From Mesostigma viride (taxonomy: Eukaryota; Streptophyta; Mesostigmatophyceae; Mesostigmatales; Mesostigmataceae): 64,000 nt of DNA. Below the pieces are notes generated by a model, which saw nothing but the letters and a program-made list of their open reading frames with translations, did not search any database and was not told where the DNA came from. Of the stretch, positions 1 to 7,470 are shown piece by piece. Positions within the stretch are counted from its first letter, which is position 1; every line of letters begins with the position of its first letter. The DNA lies in the NCBI GenBank assembly GCA_009746045.1, contig RPFO01000296.1, positions 1,956,564-2,020,563 of the forward strand, written 5' to 3'. A program made the position numbers and the translations under genes.

Positions 1-867
1 GATGTCGCTTTCTTCCTCCTGCGCCGACCTCCATCCCAGCTTGGCCGTGAGCGCGTCGGCGTGAGGGTCGTCCTTCGGCTTCCACTTGTGGGAGGACCCT
101 TGCGCCTTGCCGAAAGAGCCGGTGATCTTCTCCCTGATATCTCTTATCCACGTGTTCATCCACACGGGCGTCTCGCCGCCCTCTTTGATGATGTGAGAGC
201 GGACTTGGCGGAGCCCCTTGAGATCCGCCAACTCCATTTCGGGAAAGCCGTGACACTCTTCCAGAAACGCCTCCTCCTCCTCGGTGATCTCCGTGAAGAG
301 ACCGTGCTCGGCGGCGTACTTCACCATCCATTGGCGCATTTCCTTCCTGCTGTTCGCGGCGTCCCTCCCCGCGAAGTACTTTTCCCCGTCGAACCAGACG
401 GGGAACGGGGCGAGCTCGTGGCCGGGTACGGGCAGGGGCGACACGATGGCAACGTTTTGCAGCCAGTACCAGTTGTTCTGGGCTTCCGTCACGTACGCCG
501 GGGTGGACACGCGCGCGAGGATGCCCCCCTTGGCGGACAGGATGGACACCCAGAGTCGCGCCTCTTCGGTCTTCCCGCCCGCGTCCACCGCGGCCAACAC
601 GGACATGTCGTAAGGCGGGTACCCCTTCGTGTCCAGGAACGAGTTGAAGGCGGGCGACAGGCCGGTCTTGACAAACGGCCAGTCCACCATGTGCGAGGAG
701 GGGTAAAGACAGGTCCCCACGAACTCGCACACGAGCCTCGCGAGCGTCTTTCGGTCGAACTCGGCGGTCGCAGGCCTCGCCGCGACACACGAGGCGCGGC
801 ACGGCACGTGGTCGTCCATTTCGTCCTTGATGAGGATGGGAGAGCGGACAGACGTGGACGTCCCCAT
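1..867 (-). CDS. Hypothetical protein, C-terminus beyond window
   Basis: The minus-strand frame is open from an ATG at 867 to base 1, giving at least 289 residues, so the gene is cut by the window edge. Codons strongly favour G or C at the third position, like the surrounding genes, which supports this strand over the overlapping plus-strand frames. The predicted protein is soluble, with many Trp, Tyr and Cys residues and an acidic Glu-rich patch near residue 210. I recognise no family. It is divergent from the RING-like gene at 1012, with a TATA-like TTTATACG about 45 bases upstream of its ATG. Confidence 0.75.
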   Translation of the reverse strand, partial: MGTSTSVRSPILIKDEMDDHVPCRASCVAARPATAEFDRKTLARLVCEFVGTCLYPSSHMVDWPFVKTGLSPAFNSFLDTKGYPPYDMSVLAAVDAGGKTEEARLWVSILSAKGGILARVSTPAYVTEAQNNWYWLQNVAIVSPLPVPGHELAPFPVWFDGEKYFAGRDAANSRKEMRQWMVKYAAEHGLFTEITEEEEAFLEECHGFPEMELADLKGLRQVRSHIIKEGGETPVWMNTWIRDIREKITGSFGKAQGSSHKWKPKDDPHADALTAKLGWRSAQEEESDI

Positions 868-983
868 GGCTCCGAGATAGCGGTATGATGATACGCGAGA
901 AAGGAATCCGGCCCCTTTATACGCACAGGTGACTACTGCATATCGTATTGCGGAACCCCGGCGACCGTCCACGTGCCACAAAA

Positions 984-990
984 TATATAA
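984..990 (+). promoter_or_regulatory. TATA-like promoter element
   Basis: TATATAA lies 22 bases before the ATG of the gene at 1012. Similar TATATA-type boxes stand 5 to 25 bases before several other starts in this window, for example 4085-4093, 5595-5600 and 12834-12839, suggesting a common promoter type with very short 5' leaders. Confidence 0.55.
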
Positions 991-1011
991 ACCATCGGGA
1001 TAAGGGAGACG

Positions 1012-1476
1012 ATGAGCTACACCATCCTGCGACAGATGCTGGTCTGCTATCGCTGCAACGAGAAGTTGAGCCTCGCCTATTGGGACGAGGAGGAAGAAGA
1101 TATCAACCTGTATTTCCACTCTTGCACGACTTGGAACATGGCGTGCCCCGGAGCCCACTTGATATGCTTCGATTGCTACCACCGCTTGAAGGCGAGGGAC
1201 GAGGCGTCGATTACCGAGCAGCTGCGGAACATAGAGGAGTCATTCTTGATTTGCGGGGAAGACGAGGACCACCACGAGATGACGCATAAAGAGTACCGCC
1301 AGCTGAGCAAGGACGCGATGGTCATATTGTGCAATCTGAAGGGCATACACCTGTCAGACATGCTCACATGGGCAAAATCGGATACGGAGACGAGGGTGAA
1401 CAAACACCTGGACACGATGAACAAAATGGGACAGAGAGAGTGGGCGAACAGGGGGTGCAGCCTCGACAATAATTAA
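1012..1476 (+). CDS. RING-like zinc-binding protein
   Basis: This 154-residue protein begins with a CxxC pair (CYRC, residues 12-15) and an acidic loop, followed by Cys residues and an HLICFDC segment near residue 50. The spacing resembles a degenerate RING or related zinc finger, which would make it a candidate E3 ubiquitin ligase or zinc-dependent adaptor. The C-terminal two thirds are mostly helical and charged, without a recognised domain. The ATG follows a TATATAA box by 22 bases. The zinc-binding reading is visible in the cysteine pattern; an E3 activity is inference. Confidence 0.7.
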   Translation: MSYTILRQMLVCYRCNEKLSLAYWDEEEEDINLYFHSCTTWNMACPGAHLICFDCYHRLKARDEASITEQLRNIEESFLICGEDEDHHEMTHKEYRQLSKDAMVILCNLKGIHLSDMLTWAKSDTETRVNKHLDTMNKMGQREWANRGCSLDNN

Positions 1477-1480
1477 GTTA

Positions 1481-1553
1481 TGTTCTGGGCGAGGATCGAA
1501 CTCGCGACTTTTGGCTCATAAGACCAACGCTCTACCGACTGAGCTACCAGAAC
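1481..1553 (-). tRNA. tRNA-Ile (anticodon UAU)
   Basis: On the minus strand a full cloverleaf can be drawn: acceptor stem GTTCTGG pairing with CCAGAAC, D-arm GCTC..GAGC, anticodon stem TTGGT/GCCAA around the loop CTTATGA, and a T-arm with the TTCGATC loop. The anticodon reads TAT, which decodes AUA isoleucine. The 3' CCA is not encoded and there is no intron. AUA is rare in the GC-rich genes but commoner in lower-GC genes such as the coiled-coil gene at 13505. The identity rests on the anticodon only. Confidence 0.92.
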
Positions 1554-1676
1554 GATGTTTACTATTGCAATATATATTCAATTCCCAAGAAGCGCACTAC
1601 TGAGTTATTTATTCAATCCATCATACATGCATCACATGCGGGCTAGTGTGTGACAATCCTAGTTGCGACCTACACT

Positions 1677-4070
1677 CTAGTTGAGGGACTCGGACACGAC
1701 GTCCAGCACGGCCGTGCCGATGGCGCCCATGCTGTTGCTGGCGGTGATCGTGTTGGGGGCCGGCTTCATGAGGGCGCGGCTGTGGGATCCGGAGCCGCGC
1801 ACCTTGATGAGCTGCATGCTCTCGTCGTTGCCGATGCGGAACCCGTACGTGACGACCTGGTCCTCGGCGTACATCTCCTTGTATCCGTACAGCTGGGTGT
1901 TCGCTGCGGTGATGGCGGCGGCGTTCACGCGGACATCGTCGAACCAGATGGAGTATCCGACCTGGTTCTTTCCGGGTCCGAGGGTCAGCGTCGGAGCAGC
2001 GCCGACATCCACGGACGTGGCGATGACGGCGGCAGAGGCGCCGTTGAAGTACAGCGTCGTCGACGTGCCGTTGCGGACAATAGCGACGGTGAATGGCTCG
2101 TTGCTGAGCAGACCGACCGCGGTCTCCGCGCTGGCGGTGCCGTCGGACACGGTGAGGTGCCCGCCGTTGGTGACGGAGACGGTGGTGGTGGCGTCGGCGC
2201 CGGCGTACGACAGCAGAACCAGACCGTTGGCGACGGGGTTGGACAGGTCGGCCTTGGGGGTGACCTTGGTGATGAGGGTGAAGGTGCCAGTGGGCATGGA
2301 TGAGGCGCACGAGGCGCTCTGGGACCCTGAGTCGTTGATCTTCAGGACGCCGCTGGAGACGGCCGCGCCCCCGGTGAGAGTCATGACCTTGGCGCCCACC
2401 TCGGCGGTGGTGCCGGAGGTGAACTCCCAGCGCGTGTCGTCGGCTCCGGACGCGAGGGTCGACAGCAGGACGTTGGTTCCTGGCGCGCACCGGTCGGCGA
2501 GGGCGACGGTGCGGGAGAACAGCAGCTGGCCTCCCTCGATGTGCCAGTAGGATCCGGTGTAATCGCCCTTGTCCTGGGAGGTCTCACCGGCGCCCATGTG
2601 CCAGGTCATCGCGCGGGAGCCGTAGGCCGCGTTGCCGGCCATGAAGACACCGCCAGCATCGGACTTGGTGTTGTCGGTGGCCCCGTTGCCGAGGGTGATG
2701 GTATGGTCCTCGATGCGGAGGTTCGTCTCGGTGGTGGTGACGCTGTTGAGGGGCCCGTCGACCTGCAGCTCGCCGGAGATCTTGATGACGCCGGACGCGG
2801 AGGTCAGCTGCAGGGCCCCCGCGGAGGTTGTCAGCTTGCCGCTCCCGCCCGCGGTGGAGGTGAGGATCAGGTCCTTCTTGACGTCGACCGAGACGGCCGC
2901 GTCGAGGGACATGACGTTGTCGGCGGTGGTGAGGGCGGAGTCGGTGAAGGTGACGTTCTCGACGGCGACGGTGCCGGCCGCGGAGGTCAGGGAGAGGCTG
3001 TTGGCGGAGGTGCTGACGGTGTTGTCGGTGACCTTGACGTTCTCGAGGAGAACGGACTTGGTGGCGCCGGCGGTGAGAGAGAGGTCGGCATCGGAGGAGA
3101 CGGTGAGGGCGGAGTCGGTGAAGATGACGTTCTCGACCTGCACGGTGCCTGCGGCGGAGGCCAGGGTCAGGGCGCCGGAGGAGGTGTCGATGGCGTTGTC
3201 CTTGACGGTGACGTTCTCCAGGATGACGGACTTGGTGGCGCCGGCGGTGATGGAGATGTCGGCGTCGGAGGAGACGGTGAGGGCGGAGTCGGTGAAGATC
3301 ACGTTCTCCACCTGCACGGTGCCGGCCGCGGACGCCAGCGTAAGAGCGCCGGCGGTGGTGTCGATGGCGTTGTCGGTGACCTTGACGTTCTCTAGGATGA
3401 CCGACTTGGTGGCGCCGGCGGTCAGCGACAGGTTCTCGTCGGACGCGGTGGTGAGGGCGGCGGCCTGGAACTTGACGTCCTGCACCTGGGTGATCCCGCT
3501 CGCGGAGGCCAGGGTGAGGTCGCCGGCGGTGGTGTTGAGCGCGGTGCCGGTGAAGGTGACGTTGTCGACCTTCACTACGCCGGACTGGGCGGTGAGGGAC
3601 AGGTCGCCGCTGGAGGTGCTGACGGTGTTGTCGGTGACCTTGACTCCCTCGACGAGGACGGAGTGGGTGGCGCCGGCGGCCAGCACGAGGTTGACGTCGG
3701 TGGCCGGCGCGACCTGGTTGTCGGTGAACACCCAGTCCTCGACCTGCACGCTCTGCGCGGCGGCCAGCGACATGACGTTGTTGGTGGTGGACAGAGCGCT
3801 GCCGCTGAAGGTGACGTCCTCCATCTTGGCGGCACCGGAGAAGGTGAACTCGCCGACGGTGAGCTTCCCGGTGATGTTGGTGTCTCCGACGACGTTGACG
3901 ATCTTGGTGGCGTTCGAGCCGGCGCCGGCATTGGGCTTGATGACGATGCGGTCGACCGCCTGGATGGTGAGGTCCTTGACGCCCGCGCTGGAGCCGGTGT
4001 CTCCGTAGAGCTCGTTCACGAGCACACGGCGCAACTTGGAGGCTCCGAGGTTTTCGCAGAGGGTCGCCAT
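1677..4070 (-). CDS. Beta-repeat fibre-like protein with LamG-like C-terminal domain
   Basis: The 797-residue product starts with about 60 residues containing a GDTxITGKLTVGEFTFSG motif of the tail-fibre type. Tandem repeats then run from about residue 60 to 430, each alternating phrases such as SLTAGATKSVILENVKVTDN and ALTLASAAGTVQVENVIFTD, with Thr/Ser/Val-rich character typical of beta-helix fibres. From about 510 to 730 there is a concanavalin/LamG-like region (WHIEGGQLLFSR, LYFNGAS, IWFDDVRV), a fold often used for glycan binding. A role as a virion surface fibre or host-attachment protein is inferred. TATATATAA lies 15 bases upstream of the ATG. Highly similar repeats suggest recent internal duplication. 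Confidence 0.85.
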   Translation of the reverse strand: MATLCENLGASKLRRVLVNELYGDTGSSAGVKDLTIQAVDRIVIKPNAGAGSNATKIVNVVGDTNITGKLTVGEFTFSGAAKMEDVTFSGSALSTTNNVMSLAAAQSVQVEDWVFTDNQVAPATDVNLVLAAGATHSVLVEGVKVTDNTVSTSSGDLSLTAQSGVVKVDNVTFTGTALNTTAGDLTLASASGITQVQDVKFQAAALTTASDENLSLTAGATKSVILENVKVTDNAIDTTAGALTLASAAGTVQVENVIFTDSALTVSSDADISITAGATKSVILENVTVKDNAIDTSSGALTLASAAGTVQVENVIFTDSALTVSSDADLSLTAGATKSVLLENVKVTDNTVSTSANSLSLTSAAGTVAVENVTFTDSALTTADNVMSLDAAVSVDVKKDLILTSTAGGSGKLTTSAGALQLTSASGVIKISGELQVDGPLNSVTTTETNLRIEDHTITLGNGATDNTKSDAGGVFMAGNAAYGSRAMTWHMGAGETSQDKGDYTGSYWHIEGGQLLFSRTVALADRCAPGTNVLLSTLASGADDTRWEFTSGTTAEVGAKVMTLTGGAAVSSGVLKINDSGSQSASCASSMPTGTFTLITKVTPKADLSNPVANGLVLLSYAGADATTTVSVTNGGHLTVSDGTASAETAVGLLSNEPFTVAIVRNGTSTTLYFNGASAAVIATSVDVGAAPTLTLGPGKNQVGYSIWFDDVRVNAAAITAANTQLYGYKEMYAEDQVVTYGFRIGNDESMQLIKVRGSGSHSRALMKPAPNTITASNSMGAIGTAVLDVVSESLN

Positions 4071-4135
4071 GTTGGAGTGTTTGTTATATATAACGGCACA
4101 GGTTTTTTTTTAGTCTCTAAACGAGAGCCCTACGC

Positions 4136-4672
4136 TCACCTGCGCCTGGACGCGAGCTCCAGCAGGATGGCGAAGGTGTCCCCTCCCAGGTCCAGCAGCT
4201 CCCGCTTAAGGGACGGCAGCTCGTAAATCTCGACCGTGACGGTGGACACGCACACCAGGTGCGGCGTGAACGCGGCGGAGTCGTCCATGGGCGAGTGGGG
4301 CTGGTAGATCTCTATGCCGTTCGGCACCACGAAGAAGTGTGCCTTGCCGCCGAAGTATTCCTTCTTGTATTCCCCGGGAACTGGGGCTGGGACGGCGGGT
4401 ACGGGGATGGGCCGGGTGTCGGGGACGGCGGTGGGGATGGCGATCTGCACCTTCTCCACCTCGCGGTCGCCCAGCTTGAGTGTGACCGCGCTCGTCGTCC
4501 TCGACACCGCGGGGATCTGGGCGTACACGACCCGGCAGGTCTCCACGTTCGGGACCGGGGCGGGGAGCACGAACGTCGTCTCCCCGGGCTTGTTTGTCCC
4601 GGTGATTAGCACGCGGTGAGTCGTCTGCCCGGGCGCCAGTGCCGCTGGGTTGGTCGCTTGAAGGGACGACAT
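4136..4672 (-). CDS. Hypothetical protein, beta-rich
   Basis: The 178-residue protein has a Pro/Val-rich centre (IPVPAVPAPVPG) flanked by segments predicted by eye to be beta-strand rich. It shows neither a signal peptide nor a membrane segment. It lies just upstream of the fibre-like gene on the same strand, so a structural role is possible but unproven. I recognise no family. Confidence 0.75.
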   Translation of the reverse strand: MSSLQATNPAALAPGQTTHRVLITGTNKPGETTFVLPAPVPNVETCRVVYAQIPAVSRTTSAVTLKLGDREVEKVQIAIPTAVPDTRPIPVPAVPAPVPGEYKKEYFGGKAHFFVVPNGIEIYQPHSPMDDSAAFTPHLVCVSTVTVEIYELPSLKRELLDLGGDTFAILLELASRRR

Positions 4673-4705
4673 CTGTATACATATGCATACACATAAAAAG
4701 ACCCT

Positions 4706-4972
4706 TCAAAGCACGAGCCGGGCGCACACCTCGCTGGTGACCCAGTCCGTGAAGGATATGTGGTCTGTTGGGGGGCAGTCTATCCTCCTCAGTTCCGCGC
4801 GGACCTGGTCGACGACCCCTCCGATCAGGTTGTTGGGCAGGAAGGTGACGCGGCGAATGAAGATCTTGAGATCGTCACTCTGCCTGTCGGTGATTTCTCC
4901 GCACCTCATGGAGTCCGCCATCATCCCCCTTATAAAGTTGTAAATCAATTCTCTCACCATCTCCATAATCAT
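4706..4972 (-). CDS. Small hypothetical protein
   Basis: From the ATG at 4972 this frame codes for 88 residues with codon use like the neighbours (many GTC, CTG, ATC). An alternative, longer start at 5116 would overlap the plus-strand gene at 4971 completely. The two ATGs at 4971 and 4972 overlap head to head, so each gene's promoter must lie inside the other gene; ATGs at 4965 or 4960 are also possible starts. No domain recognised. Confidence 0.55.
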   Translation of the reverse strand: MIMEMVRELIYNFIRGMMADSMRCGEITDRQSDDLKIFIRRVTFLPNNLIGGVVDQVRAELRRIDCPPTDHISFTDWVTSEVCARLVL

Positions 4973-5357
4973 GGGAAAGAGAGAATATGTGGAGCGGTAC
5001 GCCCACTTCAACTTCAAGCCGTCCCCCCCTCCCATGACGCAGAAGACGTGCGAGTGGCTGTCGCGCGTGATGGGCATTTCCATCGACCAATTTAAACCTG
5101 ACGCCATTGTTGACAATCACGTCATGGGCAATCGATGCACTTCGGGCATCCCGGCACGCGACCCGCACGCCATGGACACTGTGAGGTGCGGGGGCACGTA
5201 CAACCCCTCCACGGGCGTCGCGCCTCTCCCGGACGACGGGTTTTGTGACAGGGAGCGGACGGCGGACGAAAATTATGGGAGCAAGTATACAGATACCCCT
5301 GAAGCATGTCGACGCCCCTTTCATTCGTACCTACAGCAAATCAGAACGGAGTGGTGA
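4971..5357 (+). CDS. Hypothetical protein
   Basis: The frame codes for 128 residues, hydrophilic, with five Cys in the C-terminal half. A TATAAAG box lies about 40 bases before the ATG, inside the divergent gene. The 3' end overlaps the next plus-strand gene by 52 bases. No family recognised; codon use supports it being real. Confidence 0.6.
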   Translation: MGKREYVERYAHFNFKPSPPPMTQKTCEWLSRVMGISIDQFKPDAIVDNHVMGNRCTSGIPARDPHAMDTVRCGGTYNPSTGVAPLPDDGFCDRERTADENYGSKYTDTPEACRRPFHSYLQQIRTEW

Positions 5358-5578
5358 TCCTGAATGACGCGTCTTCTTACTCGGACGTCCCTTCCGGCGC
5401 CGACGCCACGTTCGCGCCGTGGCTGAACGTGGGGTCGTTCTACCGCGACTTCTACGCCGTCCCGTCCAACGCGTACCCGAGCGGCGACGGGACTGGCGTG
5501 GGGGATATGAAGTCCATCCTGGAGAGCATCTACTCCGACGACAACACGTCCAAGGTCTTCCGCCGCACTCCGCAATAA
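5306..5578 (+). CDS. Small hypothetical protein
   Basis: This 90-residue protein starts inside the last 52 bases of the preceding gene in another frame. It contains Tyr/Phe-rich segments (SFYRDFYAV) and no membrane segment. Codon use matches the neighbours. Function unknown. Confidence 0.6.
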   Translation: MSTPLSFVPTANQNGVVILNDASSYSDVPSGADATFAPWLNVGSFYRDFYAVPSNAYPSGDGTGVGDMKSILESIYSDDNTSKVFRRTPQ

Positions 5579-5604
5579 AATGTCCGCAGGGACATATATA
5601 GGGC

Positions 5605-6072
5605 ATGTCCTGCTCGGCGTTGACGAAAGCGGGCAGTAATTGCAAGAACAGAGCCAGACGCGGCGGGTACTGCCACGTGCACGGTGTCAAGACGGCGCGC
5701 GGGCACCACATGGGGTCGTTTACATCGGACAGGGTCGGAGATTACGCTAGGAGATACAACAACATGATAAAGCCCTTGGTGACTAGATACAGCAAGCCCG
5801 GGACATCGGGCAGAGGGAGCAGGTTCAAAGACATGCTCCTTGATAACCACAGAGACCTCGTGGAGCTGTCGAGACAGCTGGACAAGTCCAAAGACCTGGT
5901 GTTGACGCGATCGGAGGTGCGGCAGATGCTGCGACCGGGGGCGGTCAGGGAGAGCGTCAAGAGCATGAGGGCCAAGACCGCGCCCCTTCACCGCGTCAGG
6001 AACCAGTCGAAGGTCGTGCGCAAGCCGGCAGCGCCGGCGGCGTCGGCGTACCCGATGGGGTGGCTGGTTTGA
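5605..6072 (+). CDS. Basic protein with N-terminal Cys/His motif
   Basis: The 155-residue protein opens with a C..C..C..H signature: CSALTKAG, then NCKN, then GYCHVH within the first 26 residues. This is a small zinc-knuckle-like motif found at the start or end of many giant-virus proteins of unknown role (DUF5763-like, from memory). The rest is strongly basic (many Arg and Lys) with a Pro/Ala-rich tail, suggesting nucleic-acid contact. TATATA lies 5 bases before the ATG. Zinc binding and nucleic-acid binding are inferences. Confidence 0.75.
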   Translation: MSCSALTKAGSNCKNRARRGGYCHVHGVKTARGHHMGSFTSDRVGDYARRYNNMIKPLVTRYSKPGTSGRGSRFKDMLLDNHRDLVELSRQLDKSKDLVLTRSEVRQMLRPGAVRESVKSMRAKTAPLHRVRNQSKVVRKPAAPAASAYPMGWLV

Positions 6073-6108
6073 TACGGTAGATTAATTATACATTATAATA
6101 CAAAGGCG

Positions 6109-6357
6109 ATGAACCATTCTCAGCGCGCGTGCATCATAGGACCAGATTATCGGTTCGAGGGAGAGGAGTACGAATCCACGGCCAGCTCTTACGCGGAGGA
6201 CGCGCTGTCACCGCGGACACCTGTTTTTCCTCATGAGGTCGGCGTACAGTCTCAGACCGTCCTCGAACCGCTTCGAGTTGTTGCAGCCATGACACAACAG
6301 TCTCATGTTCCCCCCGCAGTAGCTCCTAATCAGCGGGTCGCTCTTGTCCAGCGATAG
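6109..6357 (+). CDS. Doubtful small ORF
   Basis: An ATG follows an AT-rich stretch with TATA-like sequence (ATTATACATTATAATAC) and opens an 82-residue frame. Its first 33 codons are the only coding candidate between 6109 and 6207; the remainder is antisense to the HNH gene and may be a shadow. No domain is visible. Confidence 0.3.
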   Translation: MNHSQRACIIGPDYRFEGEEYESTASSYAEDALSPRTPVFPHEVGVQSQTVLEPLRVVAAMTQQSHVPPAVAPNQRVALVQR

Positions 6358-6921
6358 GGTGTCTTCCTTCGCCTTCCCGCGCAGAACGAACCGCTTGCCG
6401 CACAGTTCGCAGTAGGGGGACCTCACGAACCTGCCGTATAGTTTCCTTACTTGCTGCGTGTCCAGACACGGCGGCACCCCGTCTCTGACCATGCGCGCGT
6501 TCGCGTTTCTGGCAGACTTTTTTATGTAGCTCCACACAGCGGCGTCGGCCCCCGGGGGTGCGACGATGGCAGGGGAGCGGTAGGGGCGAAAGGGGCGCTC
6601 TTGCTTCTTCAGACCGCACCTATCGGCTCTGGACCTGGCCTCCAGCAGCATCTTGCGCACGTCACCGAGAGGCATGTCCGCGCAGTCAATGCACGTCCAC
6701 ACTCCCGGTATGCTGAACACGGCGCGCTGGAGGGTGACAGACCCCTGGCCTCCTTCGAACCATATGCCGGCCCCGCACTTGGCGCACCTCCCCGTCCACC
6801 TCCTCGCGGCCTCCAATGCAGGAAAGGGCTTCGTCTGTTTCATGCCCCGTTTCGCGTGCAAGTATCTCATTCGTGCATTGTATTGCCTGACCAACGTGTC
6901 AATCTTGTCGGCTATCGACAT
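6208..6921 (-). CDS. HNH-type nuclease-like protein
   Basis: The 237-residue protein has two zinc-binding CxxC pairs near residue 45 and 77 (CAKC, CIDC). A C-terminal HNH-like region follows: CELCGK, a LSLDKSDP segment in place of the usual DHI motif, then GGNMRLLCHGCNNSK. This order of CxxC, Asp-containing loop, GN(I/M)RLLC and Asn/Lys matches HNH proteins common in giant viruses, which may be homing endonucleases or DNA repair nucleases. It stands alone rather than in an intron. Nuclease activity is inferred from the motif. Confidence 0.8.
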   Translation of the reverse strand: MSIADKIDTLVRQYNARMRYLHAKRGMKQTKPFPALEAARRWTGRCAKCGAGIWFEGGQGSVTLQRAVFSIPGVWTCIDCADMPLGDVRKMLLEARSRADRCGLKKQERPFRPYRSPAIVAPPGADAAVWSYIKKSARNANARMVRDGVPPCLDTQQVRKLYGRFVRSPYCELCGKRFVLRGKAKEDTLSLDKSDPLIRSYCGGNMRLLCHGCNNSKRFEDGLRLYADLMRKNRCPR

Positions 6922-6981
6922 GCGTTATTATAATCGTTGATAAACATTTATTTCTCTTTCATACAGTGTATCGACCTTACA

Positions 6982-7470
6982 ATGTCTTTTCTCGCGGGAT
7001 CTATGTCTAGGGTTCTACCGAGGTTGGGTGCTACCGCTGGCAGAGTTCCGAAGCCGGCAGTCCGTACACCCGTCAAACAGCCAAAGAAGGAATTGACACC
7101 TATGCCTATAAAGGGCGAGTCGTTCGTGGCCAGTATGGCCAAGAGCGCCGCCGGGGCCGCGGTCGGTTTCGGCGTGTTCGCGGGCCTCGGGGCTTTGTTC
7201 GGCAAGAAGGACCAGCAGCCGAGCAGCGCGATACCCGGTCCGGGGTCCGCGGCTAACGATCCCAAGGACCGCGACTCGGAGGGGCACGCGGGGACGATCC
7301 TGTTCCTTCTGTTCATCGCGCTCGTGGGGGCGCTCGTGTGGTACGTGGTTCGCAGCAAGAAGGGCGGGATCGGTTTCCAAATGCCGAGGGTTCCGTACGT
7401 GAATTCCCCGGCGCCGGCCGCGGTACCAGCCACCCCGGTGGCAGCCCTGCCCGCCCCCCCCGTCGCGTGA
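6982..7470 (+). CDS. Membrane protein with two hydrophobic segments
   Basis: The start is taken as ATG 6982 (MSFLAGSMSR), giving 162 residues; an upstream in-frame ATG would add 15 residues. There is a glycine-rich hydrophobic segment (AVGFGVFAGLGALFG, about residue 60-75) and a clear transmembrane helix (TILFLLFIALVGALVWYVV, about 108-126), then a basic patch and a Pro/Ala-rich tail. A virion membrane role is plausible but not shown. Its TGA abuts the stop of the convergent reductase gene. Confidence 0.75.
   Translation: MSFLAGSMSRVLPRLGATAGRVPKPAVRTPVKQPKKELTPMPIKGESFVASMAKSAAGAAVGFGVFAGLGALFGKKDQQPSSAIPGPGSAANDPKDRDSEGHAGTILFLLFIALVGALVWYVVRSKKGGIGFQMPRVPYVNSPAPAAVPATPVAALPAPPVA

Noticed and set aside
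2541-4008. Long plus-strand ORFs opposite the fibre gene
   Set aside because: They are shadows of a repetitive GC-rich gene; their composition is Gly/Asp/Val or Ser/Thr/Val low complexity and follows the codon positions of the minus-strand gene.
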